Below the pieces are notes generated by a model that worked only from the letters and a program-made list of their open reading frames with translations, had not been told where the DNA came from and searched no databases. 64,000 bases of DNA, from contig JBFWVA010000005.1 of NCBI GenBank assembly GCA_050246995.1, positions 124,001 to 188,000 of the forward strand, read 5' to 3'. Shown one piece after another: positions 29,573 through 39,380 of the stretch. The DNA comes from SHVO01 sp050246995 (lineage in GTDB: Bacteria; Pseudomonadota; Alphaproteobacteria; Rhodospirillales; Rhodospirillaceae). Positions within the stretch are counted from its first letter, which is position 1, and each line of letters begins with the position of its first letter. A program made the translations under genes and the position numbers.

Positions 29573-31378
29573 ATGCCCTTACCGGCCGGCATCTCACGGG
29601 CACTCTTGCGGTCCATGCAATCCATTGAAGAACAGCGCGATAGAGCGGCGAATCTGCTCGCGGCGGGTGATCTGTCCGGAGCCCTGCACTGCGCCGGAGG
29701 GGCGCTGGCCACGGCGCCAGACGACATCGGCCTTCTTCAGATTCTCGCCGACATTTACGACCAAGCCGGCGAAAAAGGACATGTCCTCAAAATTTGCCGG
29801 CGCCTCGCCGGGCTCACCCCCCACAATGCCGGTCCCCGACTGAAAGCGGGCCAGATTCTGCTCCAGCTCATGGATTACGCCGGGGCGGAGCGGGAATTTC
29901 TGGCGGCCCTGAAAATCGACCCTGCCAACCACGCTATTATCGACGGGTTGTCCAACCTCTGGCGGCTAAGCGGCAAGGTGCAGGACGCGCGCACGCTTCT
30001 TCGCGAATCCGCGGCCCGTGACCCCGACCAGACCCGCGCCGCGATTTTGCGCTTCAAAGCCGTATTTACACAGCCGGTCATTCCCCGCGGCATCGCGGAA
30101 ATAGAAGAAAGCCGGAGGGAATATGCGGCGATGCTGGCCGCCGGCCCCGAGGTTGCCGTCTCCGATCCTCTCGCTGCTGGCTTGGGACCGAACTTTTTCC
30201 TGGGTTACCAGGCGGGAAACGATCGCGCGCTTCAGGAATCGCTGAGCGCCTTTTACCGCGCGGCCTGCCCAGCGCTCTCATTTACAGGCACGCACATCGG
30301 CCGCCGCCCGCCCGGGAAACTGCGGGTGGGGATCGTCTCAAACTATTTCTCGTATCACACGGTCGGCTACCTGACATTTGGCCTGATCTCGGGCCTTGAT
30401 AGATCTCGCTTTGACCTAACGCTGTTTCGCACCCCGCATGCACAGCAGGACCCGGGCACCGCCCGTTTTCTAGACGCCGCGCCGTGCGTCGACCTGCCAA
30501 ACGACCTGACGGCGGCACGCCAGATCCTGGCGGACGCTCAACTCGACGTGCTCCATTATCCGGAAGTCGGTATGGATCACATGGTCTACTTCCTGGCCTT
30601 CGCACGGCTTGCGACGGTGCAAACCGCGGCATGGGGTCACCCGATCACGACGGGCCTTTCCACGATCGATCACTTCCTATCTGTCGGAGACATGGAGCCG
30701 GAAGACGCGCAGGCGCACTACACTGAAAATCTTGTTCGGCTACGCGGCCTTTCATTCGCCGCTGAGCCCCCAAATGCGACAAGCGCCGACCGCGCAAGCG
30801 CGGGCCTCTCAGCGGCCCCCGCCTACGTATGCAGTCAAAGCCTCTACAAAGTTCATCCGGACTTCGACGCCGTAGTTGCCAAGCTGCTCGAAGAGGACCG
30901 TGACGGCCATATCTACTTTGTCAGTCTAGGAGCGCAAGCGGACGGTCTTTTCCGCGCCCGCATGGCGGAAACGGTCGGCGCGAACATGAACCGGCTGCAC
31001 ATTCTCCCCCGGACCACAAAAGCCGGTTTCCTTAGGTTGGTGAAGTCCGCCGACGTGGCTCTCGACGTCCCGCAGTGGTCGGGCGGTAAGACATCACTGG
31101 AGACGTTGGCGTTGGGAACGCCCGTTGTTCACATGCCGGGCGCGTTCATGCGCGGCCGCCATACGCTTGCTTTCTACCGCCGCATGAAGGTGACCGCGCC
31201 GGTCGTGAATTCCATGCACGACTATGCGCAGACCGCCGCGCGGCTCGTCCATGACAGCGCTTTCCGCGCCGACGTCCGCGGCCAAATAGAAGAAGCCCAA
31301 TCCACGCTTTTCGCGGACTGGGCTTCCATTCGTGAAATCGAAGACGTGTGGAGCGCCGCGGTCAAAGACGGCCGCTAG
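29573..31378 (+). CDS. TPR plus SPINDLY-type O-GlcNAc transferase-like protein
   Basis: 601 residues. TPR-like helices occupy about 15-150 (for example AGDLSGALHCAGGALATAPD, AEREFLAALKIDPAN). The C-terminal half matches the OGT/SPINDLY glycosyltransferase fold: RVGIVSNYFSYHTVGYL with H262 at the position of the OGT catalytic-region histidine, YKVHP with K426 in the nucleotide-sugar-binding segment, and GGKTSLETLALGTPVVHMPG. It is probably a soluble protein O-glycosyltransferase; the related Caulobacter FlmG acts on flagellins, but no flagellin is encoded here. An alternative ATG lies at codon 15. The acceptor protein is unknown. Confidence 0.88.
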   Translation: MPLPAGISRALLRSMQSIEEQRDRAANLLAAGDLSGALHCAGGALATAPDDIGLLQILADIYDQAGEKGHVLKICRRLAGLTPHNAGPRLKAGQILLQLMDYAGAEREFLAALKIDPANHAIIDGLSNLWRLSGKVQDARTLLRESAARDPDQTRAAILRFKAVFTQPVIPRGIAEIEESRREYAAMLAAGPEVAVSDPLAAGLGPNFFLGYQAGNDRALQESLSAFYRAACPALSFTGTHIGRRPPGKLRVGIVSNYFSYHTVGYLTFGLISGLDRSRFDLTLFRTPHAQQDPGTARFLDAAPCVDLPNDLTAARQILADAQLDVLHYPEVGMDHMVYFLAFARLATVQTAAWGHPITTGLSTIDHFLSVGDMEPEDAQAHYTENLVRLRGLSFAAEPPNATSADRASAGLSAAPAYVCSQSLYKVHPDFDAVVAKLLEEDRDGHIYFVSLGAQADGLFRARMAETVGANMNRLHILPRTTKAGFLRLVKSADVALDVPQWSGGKTSLETLALGTPVVHMPGAFMRGRHTLAFYRRMKVTAPVVNSMHDYAQTAARLVHDSAFRADVRGQIEEAQSTLFADWASIREIEDVWSAAVKDGR

Positions 31379-31383
31379 CCTTT

Positions 31384-32118
31384 CTACTTCTTCTTTGCCT
31401 TGTCGGCGTCGATGGCGACCTGCATGCGGACAATGCGGTCCGGATACGGAACACGGCCGTTCGCGCTCGGATCGCCTTTGCGGATCTTATCGACAAACTC
31501 CATGCCGGAGACGACTTGTCCCCAAAGCGTATAGTTGCCGTCGAGGTGCGTGCTGTCTTCCAGCACAATGAAGAACTGGCTGTCGGCGCTGTTGATGTTC
31601 GCCGCGCGGGCCATGGAGACGGAGCCGCGCACATGGCTTTCCTTGTTGAACTCGGCCTGGATGTTCTTGCCCGAGCCGCCGGTGCCGTCACCCTTCGGAT
31701 CGCCGGTCTGCGCCATGAAGCCGTCAATCACGCGGTGAAAGACGATGCCGTCATAGAAGCCCTGACGCACGAGTTCCTTTACGCGCGCGACGTGGACTGG
31801 CGCGAGGTCGGGACGCATCTTGATGACGACGCGGCCGTATTCGAGATCCATATAAAGCGTGAATTCGGGGTCCAATTTAACAGGCTCCTTCGGTTGGACA
31901 GGTGCGGCTGGCGCCGGAGCCGGTTTGGCGGCGGGCGCTTGTGAAGCGGGTTGGCCGGTCGGGCTTGGTTTCGCCTTCGGCGGCGCAAGCGGAGCGACCG
32001 CAGGCGGCTTCGCCTTAGCGGGCAGCGGAGATTGGGCAAACGACGCTGCGCTGAATGCAACGCTCAGGAAAAGCGCGGCGGCAAAGGCGACGACAGCGGA
32101 AAAACGGAACTGAAACAC
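31384..32118 (-). CDS. Periplasmic cyclophilin-type peptidyl-prolyl isomerase
   Basis: 244 residues from a GTG start with GAGGAG about 10 bases upstream. A signal peptide (VVAFAAALFLSVAFSAASFAQ) and a long Pro/Ala/Lys linker (about 30-80) lead to a cyclophilin domain. Active-site residues are seen in FHRVIDGFMAQTGDP (catalytic Arg), SMARA, and SQFFIVL. The Trp of eukaryotic cyclophilins is Leu here (NYTLWG), as in many bacterial forms. It helps fold proteins in the periplasm. It is convergent with the SPINDLY gene across 5 bases. Confidence 0.94.
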   Translation of the reverse strand: MFQFRFSAVVAFAAALFLSVAFSAASFAQSPLPAKAKPPAVAPLAPPKAKPSPTGQPASQAPAAKPAPAPAAPVQPKEPVKLDPEFTLYMDLEYGRVVIKMRPDLAPVHVARVKELVRQGFYDGIVFHRVIDGFMAQTGDPKGDGTGGSGKNIQAEFNKESHVRGSVSMARAANINSADSQFFIVLEDSTHLDGNYTLWGQVVSGMEFVDKIRKGDPSANGRVPYPDRIVRMQVAIDADKAKKK

Positions 32119-32220
32119 GGGGCAATGTCTCCTCGAAAGGACGGCAAGTCATAACCGCCCCCTCGCCCCGACACAAGGGATCAGGGCGCGAAAAACGAAA
32201 GCGTCAAAGCTGCTAAGGCT

Positions 32221-32766
32221 CTAGGAAAGCTTATATTTCCGACGAACGCGGCTGTGCACGCCCTTCGGCACGAAGGTCGATATATCTCCGCCCAAACGGG
32301 CGACTTCCTTAACCAGCCGCGAGGCGATGAACTGGTGATTTTCAGAGGCCATCAGGAAGACCGTTTCGACATTCGCATTGATGCGGGTGTTCATGCCCGC
32401 CATCTGGAACTCGTATTCAAAGTCCGACACTGCGCGCAAGCCACGGACGATGAGATTGGCGCCCATGTTGGTCACGAAATCCATCAGCAGGGTATCGAAG
32501 GGTACGACCTCCACTTGCATGCCGTTGAGCTTGAGGCTTTCGACTTCGCTGCGGCACATCTCGACCCGTTCTTTGAGCGAAAACAGCGGCCCCTTCCCGG
32601 CATTGACCGCAACGGCAACGATTAGCCGGTCAACGAGCCGCGCCGCGCGGCTGATGATGTCCAGATGCCCATTGGTGACCGGATCAAAAGTGCCGGGATA
32701 GACGCCGATCCGAAGACGGCCGCCTTTCTCCGCAAGTCCGGGCCCGCGCGACGGCTTCTTCGCCAT
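32221..32766 (-). CDS. coaD: Phosphopantetheine adenylyltransferase
   Basis: 181 residues from the ATG at 32766, preceded by AGGGGGA with 6-7 bases of spacing (an in-frame start 6 codons upstream is weaker). PGTFDPVTNGHLDI carries the nucleotidyltransferase TxGH motif, VRGLRAVSDFEYE binds phosphopantetheine, and ENHQFIASRLVKEVARLGGD is the C-terminal ATP-binding region. It catalyses the penultimate step of coenzyme A synthesis. It lies 39 bases downstream of gyrA and is likely co-transcribed; the cyclophilin gene follows after about 100 bases. Confidence 0.97.
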   Translation of the reverse strand: MAKKPSRGPGLAEKGGRLRIGVYPGTFDPVTNGHLDIISRAARLVDRLIVAVAVNAGKGPLFSLKERVEMCRSEVESLKLNGMQVEVVPFDTLLMDFVTNMGANLIVRGLRAVSDFEYEFQMAGMNTRINANVETVFLMASENHQFIASRLVKEVARLGGDISTFVPKGVHSRVRRKYKLS

Positions 32767-32805
32767 GCTGTATCCCCCTCGCACCGCGAACTATATGTCG
32801 ACCGA

Positions 32806-35562
32806 CTATACGCTTTCCGCGACCTGTTCTTCACCACCGTTTTCGCCGCCGTTTTCAACGCCATTTTCACTGGCGCCTTCTTCGAGCGGCAGGTGGGCCA
32901 CCGACGTCACATGTTCATCTTCGCCGGTCGCGAACAGGGTCACCCCTTGGGTGGAACGGCCTGCCACACGAATGTCGGCGACGGGAATGCGGATCAGACG
33001 TCCGGCGTCCGTGATCATCATCACCTGGTCGGTATCGGCCACAGGGAATGATGCACTGACATCGCCGTTACGCTTCGTCGTGGCGATGGACACAATGCCT
33101 TGCCCGCCGCGCCCCGTGATCCGGTACTCATAGGCCGACGTGCGTTTTCCGAAGCCGTTACGGGTGGCTGTGAGGATGAACTCCTCCGCCGCGCTGAAAC
33201 GCTTGAACTCCTCGTCCGTGAGGACTTTGGACGAACTCGCCGTCTCAGCGGCGTCATCGGCACCGTTTTCCTCAGCTTCGTCCGCGCCCCGGAGTTTCTT
33301 GGCCATGCGAAGGTAGGCATCGCGGCTTTCCGTGTCGAAATCCACATGCTTGAGGATGGACATGGAGATAACCTCATCGCCTTCCGCAAGTTTGATCCCA
33401 CGGACCCCGACCGACGAACGGCTTTGGAACACGCGCACGTCGGAGACTTCAAAGCGGATGCATTTGCCCTGGCGCGTGGACAGCAGCACATCGTTTTGGT
33501 CATTACAGGTGTCGACGCCAATCAGACGATCGCCGCTCTCTTCGAGCTTCATCGCGATCTTGCCGCTGCGGTTGATACTGACGAAGTCGGACAGATCGTT
33601 ACGGCGTACCGTCCCGCCTGACGTCGCGAACATGACGTTGAGCTGATCCCACGTGCTTTCGTCTTCCGGCATCGGCATGACGGTCGAGATAGTTTCGCCA
33701 TCCTTCAGCGGCAGAAGATTTATCATTGCTTTGCCGCGGCTTTGCGGCGTGCCCACCGGGAGCTTGTAGACCTTCAGCTTGTAGACCATGCCAAGAGTCG
33801 AGAAGAACAGAACCGGCGTGTGCGTGTTGACGATATACAGCGCCTGAACGAAATCCTCTTCCTTCGTCGCCATGCCGGCGCGGCCTTTGCCGCCGCGGCG
33901 TTGTGCGCGGTAGGTCGAGAGCGGAACGCGCTTGATCCAGCCCGTATTGGTGACGGTGACCACCATGTCTTCGCGCTGAATCAGATCTTCGATGTCGGTC
34001 TCGAATTCCAGCTCTTCAATCGTCGTGCGGCGCGGCGTGCCATACTCGGACTTCATCTCCTGCAGTTCATCGCGCATGATCTGATACAGACGCTCGCGGC
34101 TACGCAGGATGTCGAGGTAGTTGGCGATCGAGCCGCCAAGTTCTTTCAGTTCGGCGTGGATCTTGTCGCGCTCGAGGCCGGTCAGGCGGTGCAGGCGCAG
34201 ATCGAGGATCGCCTTCGCCTGCTCTTCCGACAGCTTGTACACGCCATCGACGACCTTGCGGCCGGGTTCATCGATGAGTTCGACGAGCGGCTCGACGTCG
34301 ACGGCGGGCCAATCGCGGGCCATCAGCTGCTCGCGCGCGACGTTTGGATCCGGCGCGGCGCGGATCAGGCGGATCACCTCGTCGAGGTTCGCCACCGCGA
34401 TCGCGAGGCCGACCAAGGTATGCGCCCGGTTGCGGGCCTGGTTCAGCTCGAACACCGTGCGGCGGCGAATGACTTCTTCGCGGAACGCGATGAAGGCCAG
34501 AAGGATCTGGCGCAGGTTCATCAGTTCCGGGCGGCCGTTATTGATGGCCAGCATGTTAACGCCGAAGCTGGTTTGCAGCGGCGTAAATTTGTAGAGCTGA
34601 TTCAGAACGACGTCGGCGACGGCGTCACGCTTCACTTCCACGACCACGCGCACGCCGCGGCGGTCGGACTCATCACGCAGATCGCCGATGCCCTCGATGC
34701 GCTTATCACGCACCAGCTCGGCCATCTTCTCGATCATCGCCGACTTGTTCACCTGATACGGGATCTCGGTGATGATGATCGCCTGCTTGTCCTTACCGAC
34801 TTCCTCGATCTCACAACGCCCGCGCATGACCACGGAGCCGCGCCCCGTCATCATCGCCGCGCGGCTGCCCGCGTGCCCGAGAATGATGCCGCCGGTCGGG
34901 AAGTCGGGACCCGGGACGATTTCCATCAGTCGTTCGTCGGTGGTGGCCGGATCGTCGATCAGCGCACAGGTGGCGTCGACGATTTCACTGAGGTTATGCG
35001 GCGGAATGTTGGTCGCCATGCCGACGGCAATACCGCCGGCGCCATTGACGAGAAGGTTCGGGAAGCGCGCCGGAATGACGACGGGTTCGCGTTCGCTTTC
35101 GTCGTAGTTCGGCTGGAAATCGACGGTGTCCTTGTCGATATCGTCGAGCAGCGAGTGCGCGGGTTTGGCCAAGCGGGATTCGGTGTAACGCATCGCCGCC
35201 GGGGCATCGCCGTCCATGGAACCGAAGTTCCCCTGCCCGTCGATAAGCGGCACGCGCATGGAGAAATCCTGCGCCATGCGGACCATCGCGTCGTAGATCG
35301 ATTGGTCGCCATGGGGGTGGTATTTACCCATGACGTCCCCGACGATGCGCGCGGACTTGCGGAACGGCTTGTTGTACTCGTAGCCCGCTTCCTTCATGCC
35401 GTAGAGGATGCGGCGATGAACGGGCTTCAGGCCGTCCCGCACATCGGGCAGCGCGCGGCTGACGATCACGCTCATGGCGTAATCGAGGTAGCTGCGGCGC
35501 ATCTCGTCTTCGATGGTGACGGGCGTAATATCCAAGGGCGTCGGTTTCGTGGTTTCGGTCAC
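32806..35562 (-). CDS. gyrA: DNA gyrase subunit A
   Basis: 918 residues, GTG start. The breakage-reunion domain has the catalytic Y127 in AAMRYTESR. The C-terminal beta-pinwheel includes the GyrA box QRRGGKG near residue 550. Two acidic insertions are visible: ADEAEENGADDAAETASS within the pinwheel and a Glu/Gly/Asn-rich tail at the end. The quinolone-determining loop reads HPHGDQSIYD, so the position equal to E. coli Ser83 is Gln87, while the Asp is kept (D91). It works with GyrB (not in the window) to supercoil DNA. Confidence 0.98.
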   Translation of the reverse strand: MTETTKPTPLDITPVTIEDEMRRSYLDYAMSVIVSRALPDVRDGLKPVHRRILYGMKEAGYEYNKPFRKSARIVGDVMGKYHPHGDQSIYDAMVRMAQDFSMRVPLIDGQGNFGSMDGDAPAAMRYTESRLAKPAHSLLDDIDKDTVDFQPNYDESEREPVVIPARFPNLLVNGAGGIAVGMATNIPPHNLSEIVDATCALIDDPATTDERLMEIVPGPDFPTGGIILGHAGSRAAMMTGRGSVVMRGRCEIEEVGKDKQAIIITEIPYQVNKSAMIEKMAELVRDKRIEGIGDLRDESDRRGVRVVVEVKRDAVADVVLNQLYKFTPLQTSFGVNMLAINNGRPELMNLRQILLAFIAFREEVIRRRTVFELNQARNRAHTLVGLAIAVANLDEVIRLIRAAPDPNVAREQLMARDWPAVDVEPLVELIDEPGRKVVDGVYKLSEEQAKAILDLRLHRLTGLERDKIHAELKELGGSIANYLDILRSRERLYQIMRDELQEMKSEYGTPRRTTIEELEFETDIEDLIQREDMVVTVTNTGWIKRVPLSTYRAQRRGGKGRAGMATKEEDFVQALYIVNTHTPVLFFSTLGMVYKLKVYKLPVGTPQSRGKAMINLLPLKDGETISTVMPMPEDESTWDQLNVMFATSGGTVRRNDLSDFVSINRSGKIAMKLEESGDRLIGVDTCNDQNDVLLSTRQGKCIRFEVSDVRVFQSRSSVGVRGIKLAEGDEVISMSILKHVDFDTESRDAYLRMAKKLRGADEAEENGADDAAETASSSKVLTDEEFKRFSAAEEFILTATRNGFGKRTSAYEYRITGRGGQGIVSIATTKRNGDVSASFPVADTDQVMMITDAGRLIRIPVADIRVAGRSTQGVTLFATGEDEHVTSVAHLPLEEGASENGVENGGENGGEEQVAESV

Positions 35563-36084
35563 CGGCTCACTCGCTAAAATTCACACAAAATACGTCTGGG
35601 CTCCGGCCTGTTTGTTGCATTGCACAAGCCGAACACGGGATGTTCTGAAGGCCTATGATTTTGGACATTCTTACCGCCCGGAGCGGGACGGATTGGACCC
35701 ACAAAATCTAGCAGATCGCGCTGGTTCTATACAACGCCGCCGTGCCGCGCGGCCGAAGGCTTGAGCGACGCTGTAGAGAGCGGGATTTGCATCGGTTTAC
35801 CTGGCTTTTTTTTATTGCTGCTACCCGAGCAGAGAGAGCGGCGCGATAGCCCGCCCTCGAGGCGTACGGGCCCGGCCTACCGCCTGACGCGCGACTCGAG
35901 CCCTGGTATGCCGGCTGTAGTACTACTGTGGATAAAAAACGGCGTTTTGCGGTGTGCGTAAACGTCCCGGCGCAGTGGCTTTCTCGGACAAAAAATGCTG
36001 CGACGCAGCATTAGGCGCGAGACGTGGGCTTTTTGCCATTCCCGCGAGCCATGATACGAACGGCGTTCGCGGAGGGAATTTCCA
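35563..36084. other. 522-base divergent intergenic region (gyrA / nitronate monooxygenase)
   Basis: Open frames here are short and lack start signals, and none resembles a protein family. A T-rich tract near 35808-35816 follows no convincing stem. The region presumably carries the promoters of gyrA (minus) and the monooxygenase (plus), but I cannot place them. The monooxygenase has GGAGGGAA shortly before its ATG. Confidence 0.4.
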
Positions 36085-37017
36085 ATGGCGTTGCCGGAGC
36101 TGTTTCGTAATCGTTTGCGCGTGCCCGTTGTCGGCGCGCCGATGTTCTTGGTTTCGCGGCCGTCGCTGGTGATCGCCCAGTGCAAAGCCGGCGTGCCCGG
36201 CTCCTTCCCCACTTTGAACGCGCGGCCGATCGAACAGCTCGACGCCTGGCTGACCGAGATCGAGGACGCCCTCAAGAACGATCCAAAGGCTGCGCCATAC
36301 GGCGCCAATCTCATCGTGCACCGAACGAACACGCGCCTTGAGCAGGACATAGCGCTGGTCGTCAAACACAAGGTTCCGTTCGTCATCACCTCGGTGGGAG
36401 ATCCTTCCGAGATCGTCAAACATATCCATGGCTATGGCGGGATCGTGTTTCATGACGTCACAACGCTCCGTCATGCCCAGAAAGCTATTCAAGCCGGCGT
36501 GGACGGTCTCATCCTGGTGAGCGCCGGGGCCGGCGGGCACGCCGGCACCATGTCCCCGTTTGCCCTGGTGGCGGAAGTGCGCCGGATTTTCGCCGGTACG
36601 ATCCTACTTTCCGGTTCGCTGTCGAACGGGGCCCAGCTCAAGGCTGCGCAGTTGATGGGCGCCGATCTTGGCTACATGGGCACCCGGTTCATCGCGACAA
36701 AGGAAGCCTCGGCCGACGATCAGTACAAAGAGATGATCGTCCAGAGCACGATGGCCGACATCATCTACACCCCCTATTTCAGCGGCGTGCCGGCCAACTA
36801 CCTCAAGCACTCCATCACGATGCGCGGGCTCGATCCCGCGCGCGTGGCGGGCGTACGCGAAGGCGCCAATCTCGGCATCGACGAACGCCCCGATGAGTTC
36901 AAAGCCTGGCGTGATATCTGGTCAGCGGGACATGGCGTGGGGACCATCGACGATGTCCCCTCGGTCGAAGATCTGGTCGCGCGTCTGAAGCGCGAATACG
37001 ACGCCGCCACGGTTTAA
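36085..37017 (+). CDS. Nitronate monooxygenase family flavoprotein
   Basis: 310 residues. A TIM-barrel FMN protein of the 2-nitropropane-dioxygenase-like family: the opening VPVVGAPMFLVSRP, the central GAGGHAG loop that contacts FMN and the catalytic His region, LSGSLSNGAQLKAAQLMGADLGYMGTRFI for phosphate binding, and late Tyr/Pro-rich TPYFSGVPANYL. It likely oxidises alkyl nitronates such as propionate 3-nitronate; members of this family are often mis-assigned to enoyl reductase. It stands alone, with a ribosome site GGAGGGAA. Confidence 0.92.
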   Translation: MALPELFRNRLRVPVVGAPMFLVSRPSLVIAQCKAGVPGSFPTLNARPIEQLDAWLTEIEDALKNDPKAAPYGANLIVHRTNTRLEQDIALVVKHKVPFVITSVGDPSEIVKHIHGYGGIVFHDVTTLRHAQKAIQAGVDGLILVSAGAGGHAGTMSPFALVAEVRRIFAGTILLSGSLSNGAQLKAAQLMGADLGYMGTRFIATKEASADDQYKEMIVQSTMADIIYTPYFSGVPANYLKHSITMRGLDPARVAGVREGANLGIDERPDEFKAWRDIWSAGHGVGTIDDVPSVEDLVARLKREYDAATV

Positions 37018-37027
37018 GAAAAACGCG

Positions 37028-37045
37028 TCTAAACTACAGTTTAGA
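37028..37045 (+). terminator. AT-rich hairpin after the monooxygenase gene
   Basis: TCTAAAC, loop TACA, GTTTAGA: a perfect 7-bp stem 11 bases after the TAA. The stem is AT-rich and only followed by TCGATTTC, so it is a weak terminator at best, or a binding site for a regulator of the following gene. Confidence 0.35.
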
Positions 37046-37216
37046 TCGATTTCATGGGCGTTTGCGTGAGGGGATGCTCCACTCTACGCCCGTTTCGCGG
37101 CAGCGCAATCCTGTAATTGCTGCGACGCAAAAACTTCATTGGTGGACCGGGGAGACGTCTGAGACCCTGAGCGGGCTTCGGGAGGCTACATCGTCACCCA
37201 CATAAGGACCGTAGCC

Positions 37217-37723
37217 ATGAAATTCGCTCTCGTACTCACCTCCTCGCTGCTCGCTTCGCTCTCATTCGTGAGCGTTGCGAAAGCCGACAGCTACAGCGGC
37301 CTTCTCGACAAAAGCGCCCGCGCGATCGTTGCAGAAAAGTGGCGCGCCGGCCTCGCGGCCACGCGCGAACTTCTCGACACGCCGAACCTGACCGCCGCGC
37401 AGCGCGCCGAAGGCCTCACGCATCTTTGCATCCATCTCACGCAGATCGGCCGCTCCGAACATGCCCTGCGCGCCTGCAACGAAAGCATCGCGCTCAACGG
37501 CGGCGATTGGGGCGCGTACGTGAACCGCGGAAACGCGCACTCGGCCCTGGGCAATCGCATCGCGGCCAAGGCGGACTATCGGAAGGCCAAGGAACTGAAT
37601 CCGACGGCCGAAACCGTCGAGATCGCCGAAAGCATGCTCAGCGAAACACCGTATATCTTTGCCCGCCCGCCGGCGGGCGCTGGCACGCAACAGGCGCTCG
37701 GCGAGCAACGCCTCGCCGAATAA
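37217..37723 (+). CDS. Secreted TPR-repeat protein
   Basis: 168 residues. An AAGGA lies about 8 bases before the ATG. A clean signal peptide (KFALVLTSSLLASLSFVSVAKA) is cleaved near residue 23. The mature protein has tetratricopeptide-like helices, best seen in WGAYVNRGNAHSALGNRIAAKADYRKAKELNP. It is a periplasmic scaffold of unknown partner. The strong terminator directly behind it suggests a single-gene transcript. Confidence 0.85.
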   Translation: MKFALVLTSSLLASLSFVSVAKADSYSGLLDKSARAIVAEKWRAGLAATRELLDTPNLTAAQRAEGLTHLCIHLTQIGRSEHALRACNESIALNGGDWGAYVNRGNAHSALGNRIAAKADYRKAKELNPTAETVEIAESMLSETPYIFARPPAGAGTQQALGEQRLAE

Positions 37724-37754
37724 TCACGATTGCTAAGGGGTCGGGGGACGCCTG

Positions 37755-37786
37755 AAGGGGCGCGCTTACGGGCGCGCCCCTTTTAA
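37755..37786 (+). terminator. Strong intrinsic terminator
   Basis: GGGGCGCGC (37757-37765), loop TTACGG, GCGCGCCCC (37772-37780), then TTTT. The 9-bp GC stem extends by two A-T pairs. It lies between the TPR gene and a convergent membrane gene. The A residues at 37755-37756 allow only weak activity on the minus strand. Confidence 0.85.
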
Positions 37787-37799
37787 TTCGGCGATTGGA

Positions 37800-38075
37800 T
37801 TAGACCGGGAAGTACTTCGCGTAGACCTTGACGGCGGTGATGAGCAGCGACGAAGCCACCGAGGTCGAACCGAGGAAAAGCATCACCGCGCCGAAGATTT
37901 TCCGACCGCGCAGCCCCGCATCGAAAGCGCTCGTGATGGCGAGGCCCGTAAATCCGATCAGATAGAAGCTCGCGCCAACCATGAGGCCTGCGGCGAGCGG
38001 CGCGTCATCCATGGCGCCTATGGCCGCAAGCAAACTTGCGACGAATGCGGCCAGCGAAATCCAAAGAAGCTGCAT
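37800..38075 (-). CDS. Small inner-membrane protein (91 aa)
   Basis: Three hydrophobic segments are visible (LLWISLAAFVASLLAAIGA, AAGLMVGASFYLIGFTGLAI, IFGAVMLFLGSTSVASSLLI) with short polar loops. No family recognised. The ATG is 15 bases after the ssb stop on the same strand, so it is probably co-transcribed with ssb. Confidence 0.7.
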   Translation of the reverse strand: MQLLWISLAAFVASLLAAIGAMDDAPLAAGLMVGASFYLIGFTGLAITSAFDAGLRGRKIFGAVMLFLGSTSVASSLLITAVKVYAKYFPV

Positions 38076-38090
38076 TGATAAGAGCGCCGA

Positions 38091-38594
<504 letters not shown>

Positions 38595-38641
38595 TTCTTA
38601 CTCCGAGTAGGGAACGCTTTCGAAAAGTCTTACAGGGTAAC

Positions 38642-39154
38642 TCAGGTCTTTACCATCACGACGAACGAGTCGAAAAAGCGCCGGGCGGCGAAGTCCGGAA
38701 AGACGTCCGCCGGGCCTGATACGAGCAGTTCGTAGACCATGCGCGGGCCGAAGACCAACCGTTGGCGGTACATCTTCCCGTCGAGATAAACGTGACGCTG
38801 GTAAACCGGCAGCCTGCCGTCGATCCGGTCCCATTCATAGAGGTCGAAGCCGTTCTGCTTGGCGATCTCGTAAGCGCTGCGTTCATCGGACTTGCGCCGC
38901 TGAACAGCGACCACGGAGAACCGCAAGGTTCCCCGGTCGAGTGTGTAGGACTGCGGCGGCATGACGCCGGCGGTGATGTAGCTGGCGGGCGCTATCATAA
39001 ACGAACCGGGCGCCTCGACGGCGAAGCCGCGGGCCCAATCCACATAGCCGTGCCAATAATCCTGTTGGTGGGCCGTATGCTCGACACCCTTCGGGAGAGT
39101 GGAGCAACCGGGAAGCGCCAGAATCGCGAGCAAAACGACGAGAATCCGGGTCAT
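38642..39154 (-). CDS. Putative lipoprotein, paralogue of the 39381 gene
   Basis: 170 residues. A lipoprotein signal ends in ALPGC, the lipobox, giving lipidated Cys near residue 16. The mature part has no known family name to me. Its C-terminal half (MYRQRLVFGPRMVYELLVSGP...ARRFFDSFVV) resembles that of the neighbouring membrane protein (LIFKDRVLYQLMAVGP...AQRFFSSF), so the two share a domain. They lie on the same strand, 226 bases apart, between ssb and uvrA. Confidence 0.78.
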   Translation of the reverse strand: MTRILVVLLAILALPGCSTLPKGVEHTAHQQDYWHGYVDWARGFAVEAPGSFMIAPASYITAGVMPPQSYTLDRGTLRFSVVAVQRRKSDERSAYEIAKQNGFDLYEWDRIDGRLPVYQRHVYLDGKMYRQRLVFGPRMVYELLVSGPADVFPDFAARRFFDSFVVMVKT

Positions 39155-39380
39155 TGGGTTTACCTTTCAGGCTGGCGACCTATATGGGGGGATCGAACGC
39201 CAAACAGCCCGCGCGAAATACGCGGAAACGATAACAAAACCAATAACTTATGATCTTCGGAAACGTCCCGCGCGGGCTTCGGCGCCGCCAAATCCACGAA
39301 GGAAACATAACGAGAACATCTAAGCCTTTTCCCGCCCCTCTGGCAAGTGCGGAAAATGCGCGGATGTACGCCGTTTCTGG

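Noticed and set aside
33742..35577. 611-codon plus-strand open frame opposite gyrA
   Set aside because: It lies entirely antisense to a strongly conserved gene, its composition is His/Asp/Arg-rich, and no domain is recognisable. GC-rich codon bias makes such shadow frames common.
35923..36540. 205-codon minus-strand frame opposite the nitronate monooxygenase
   Set aside because: Overlaps a well-supported flavoprotein gene and has no protein family.
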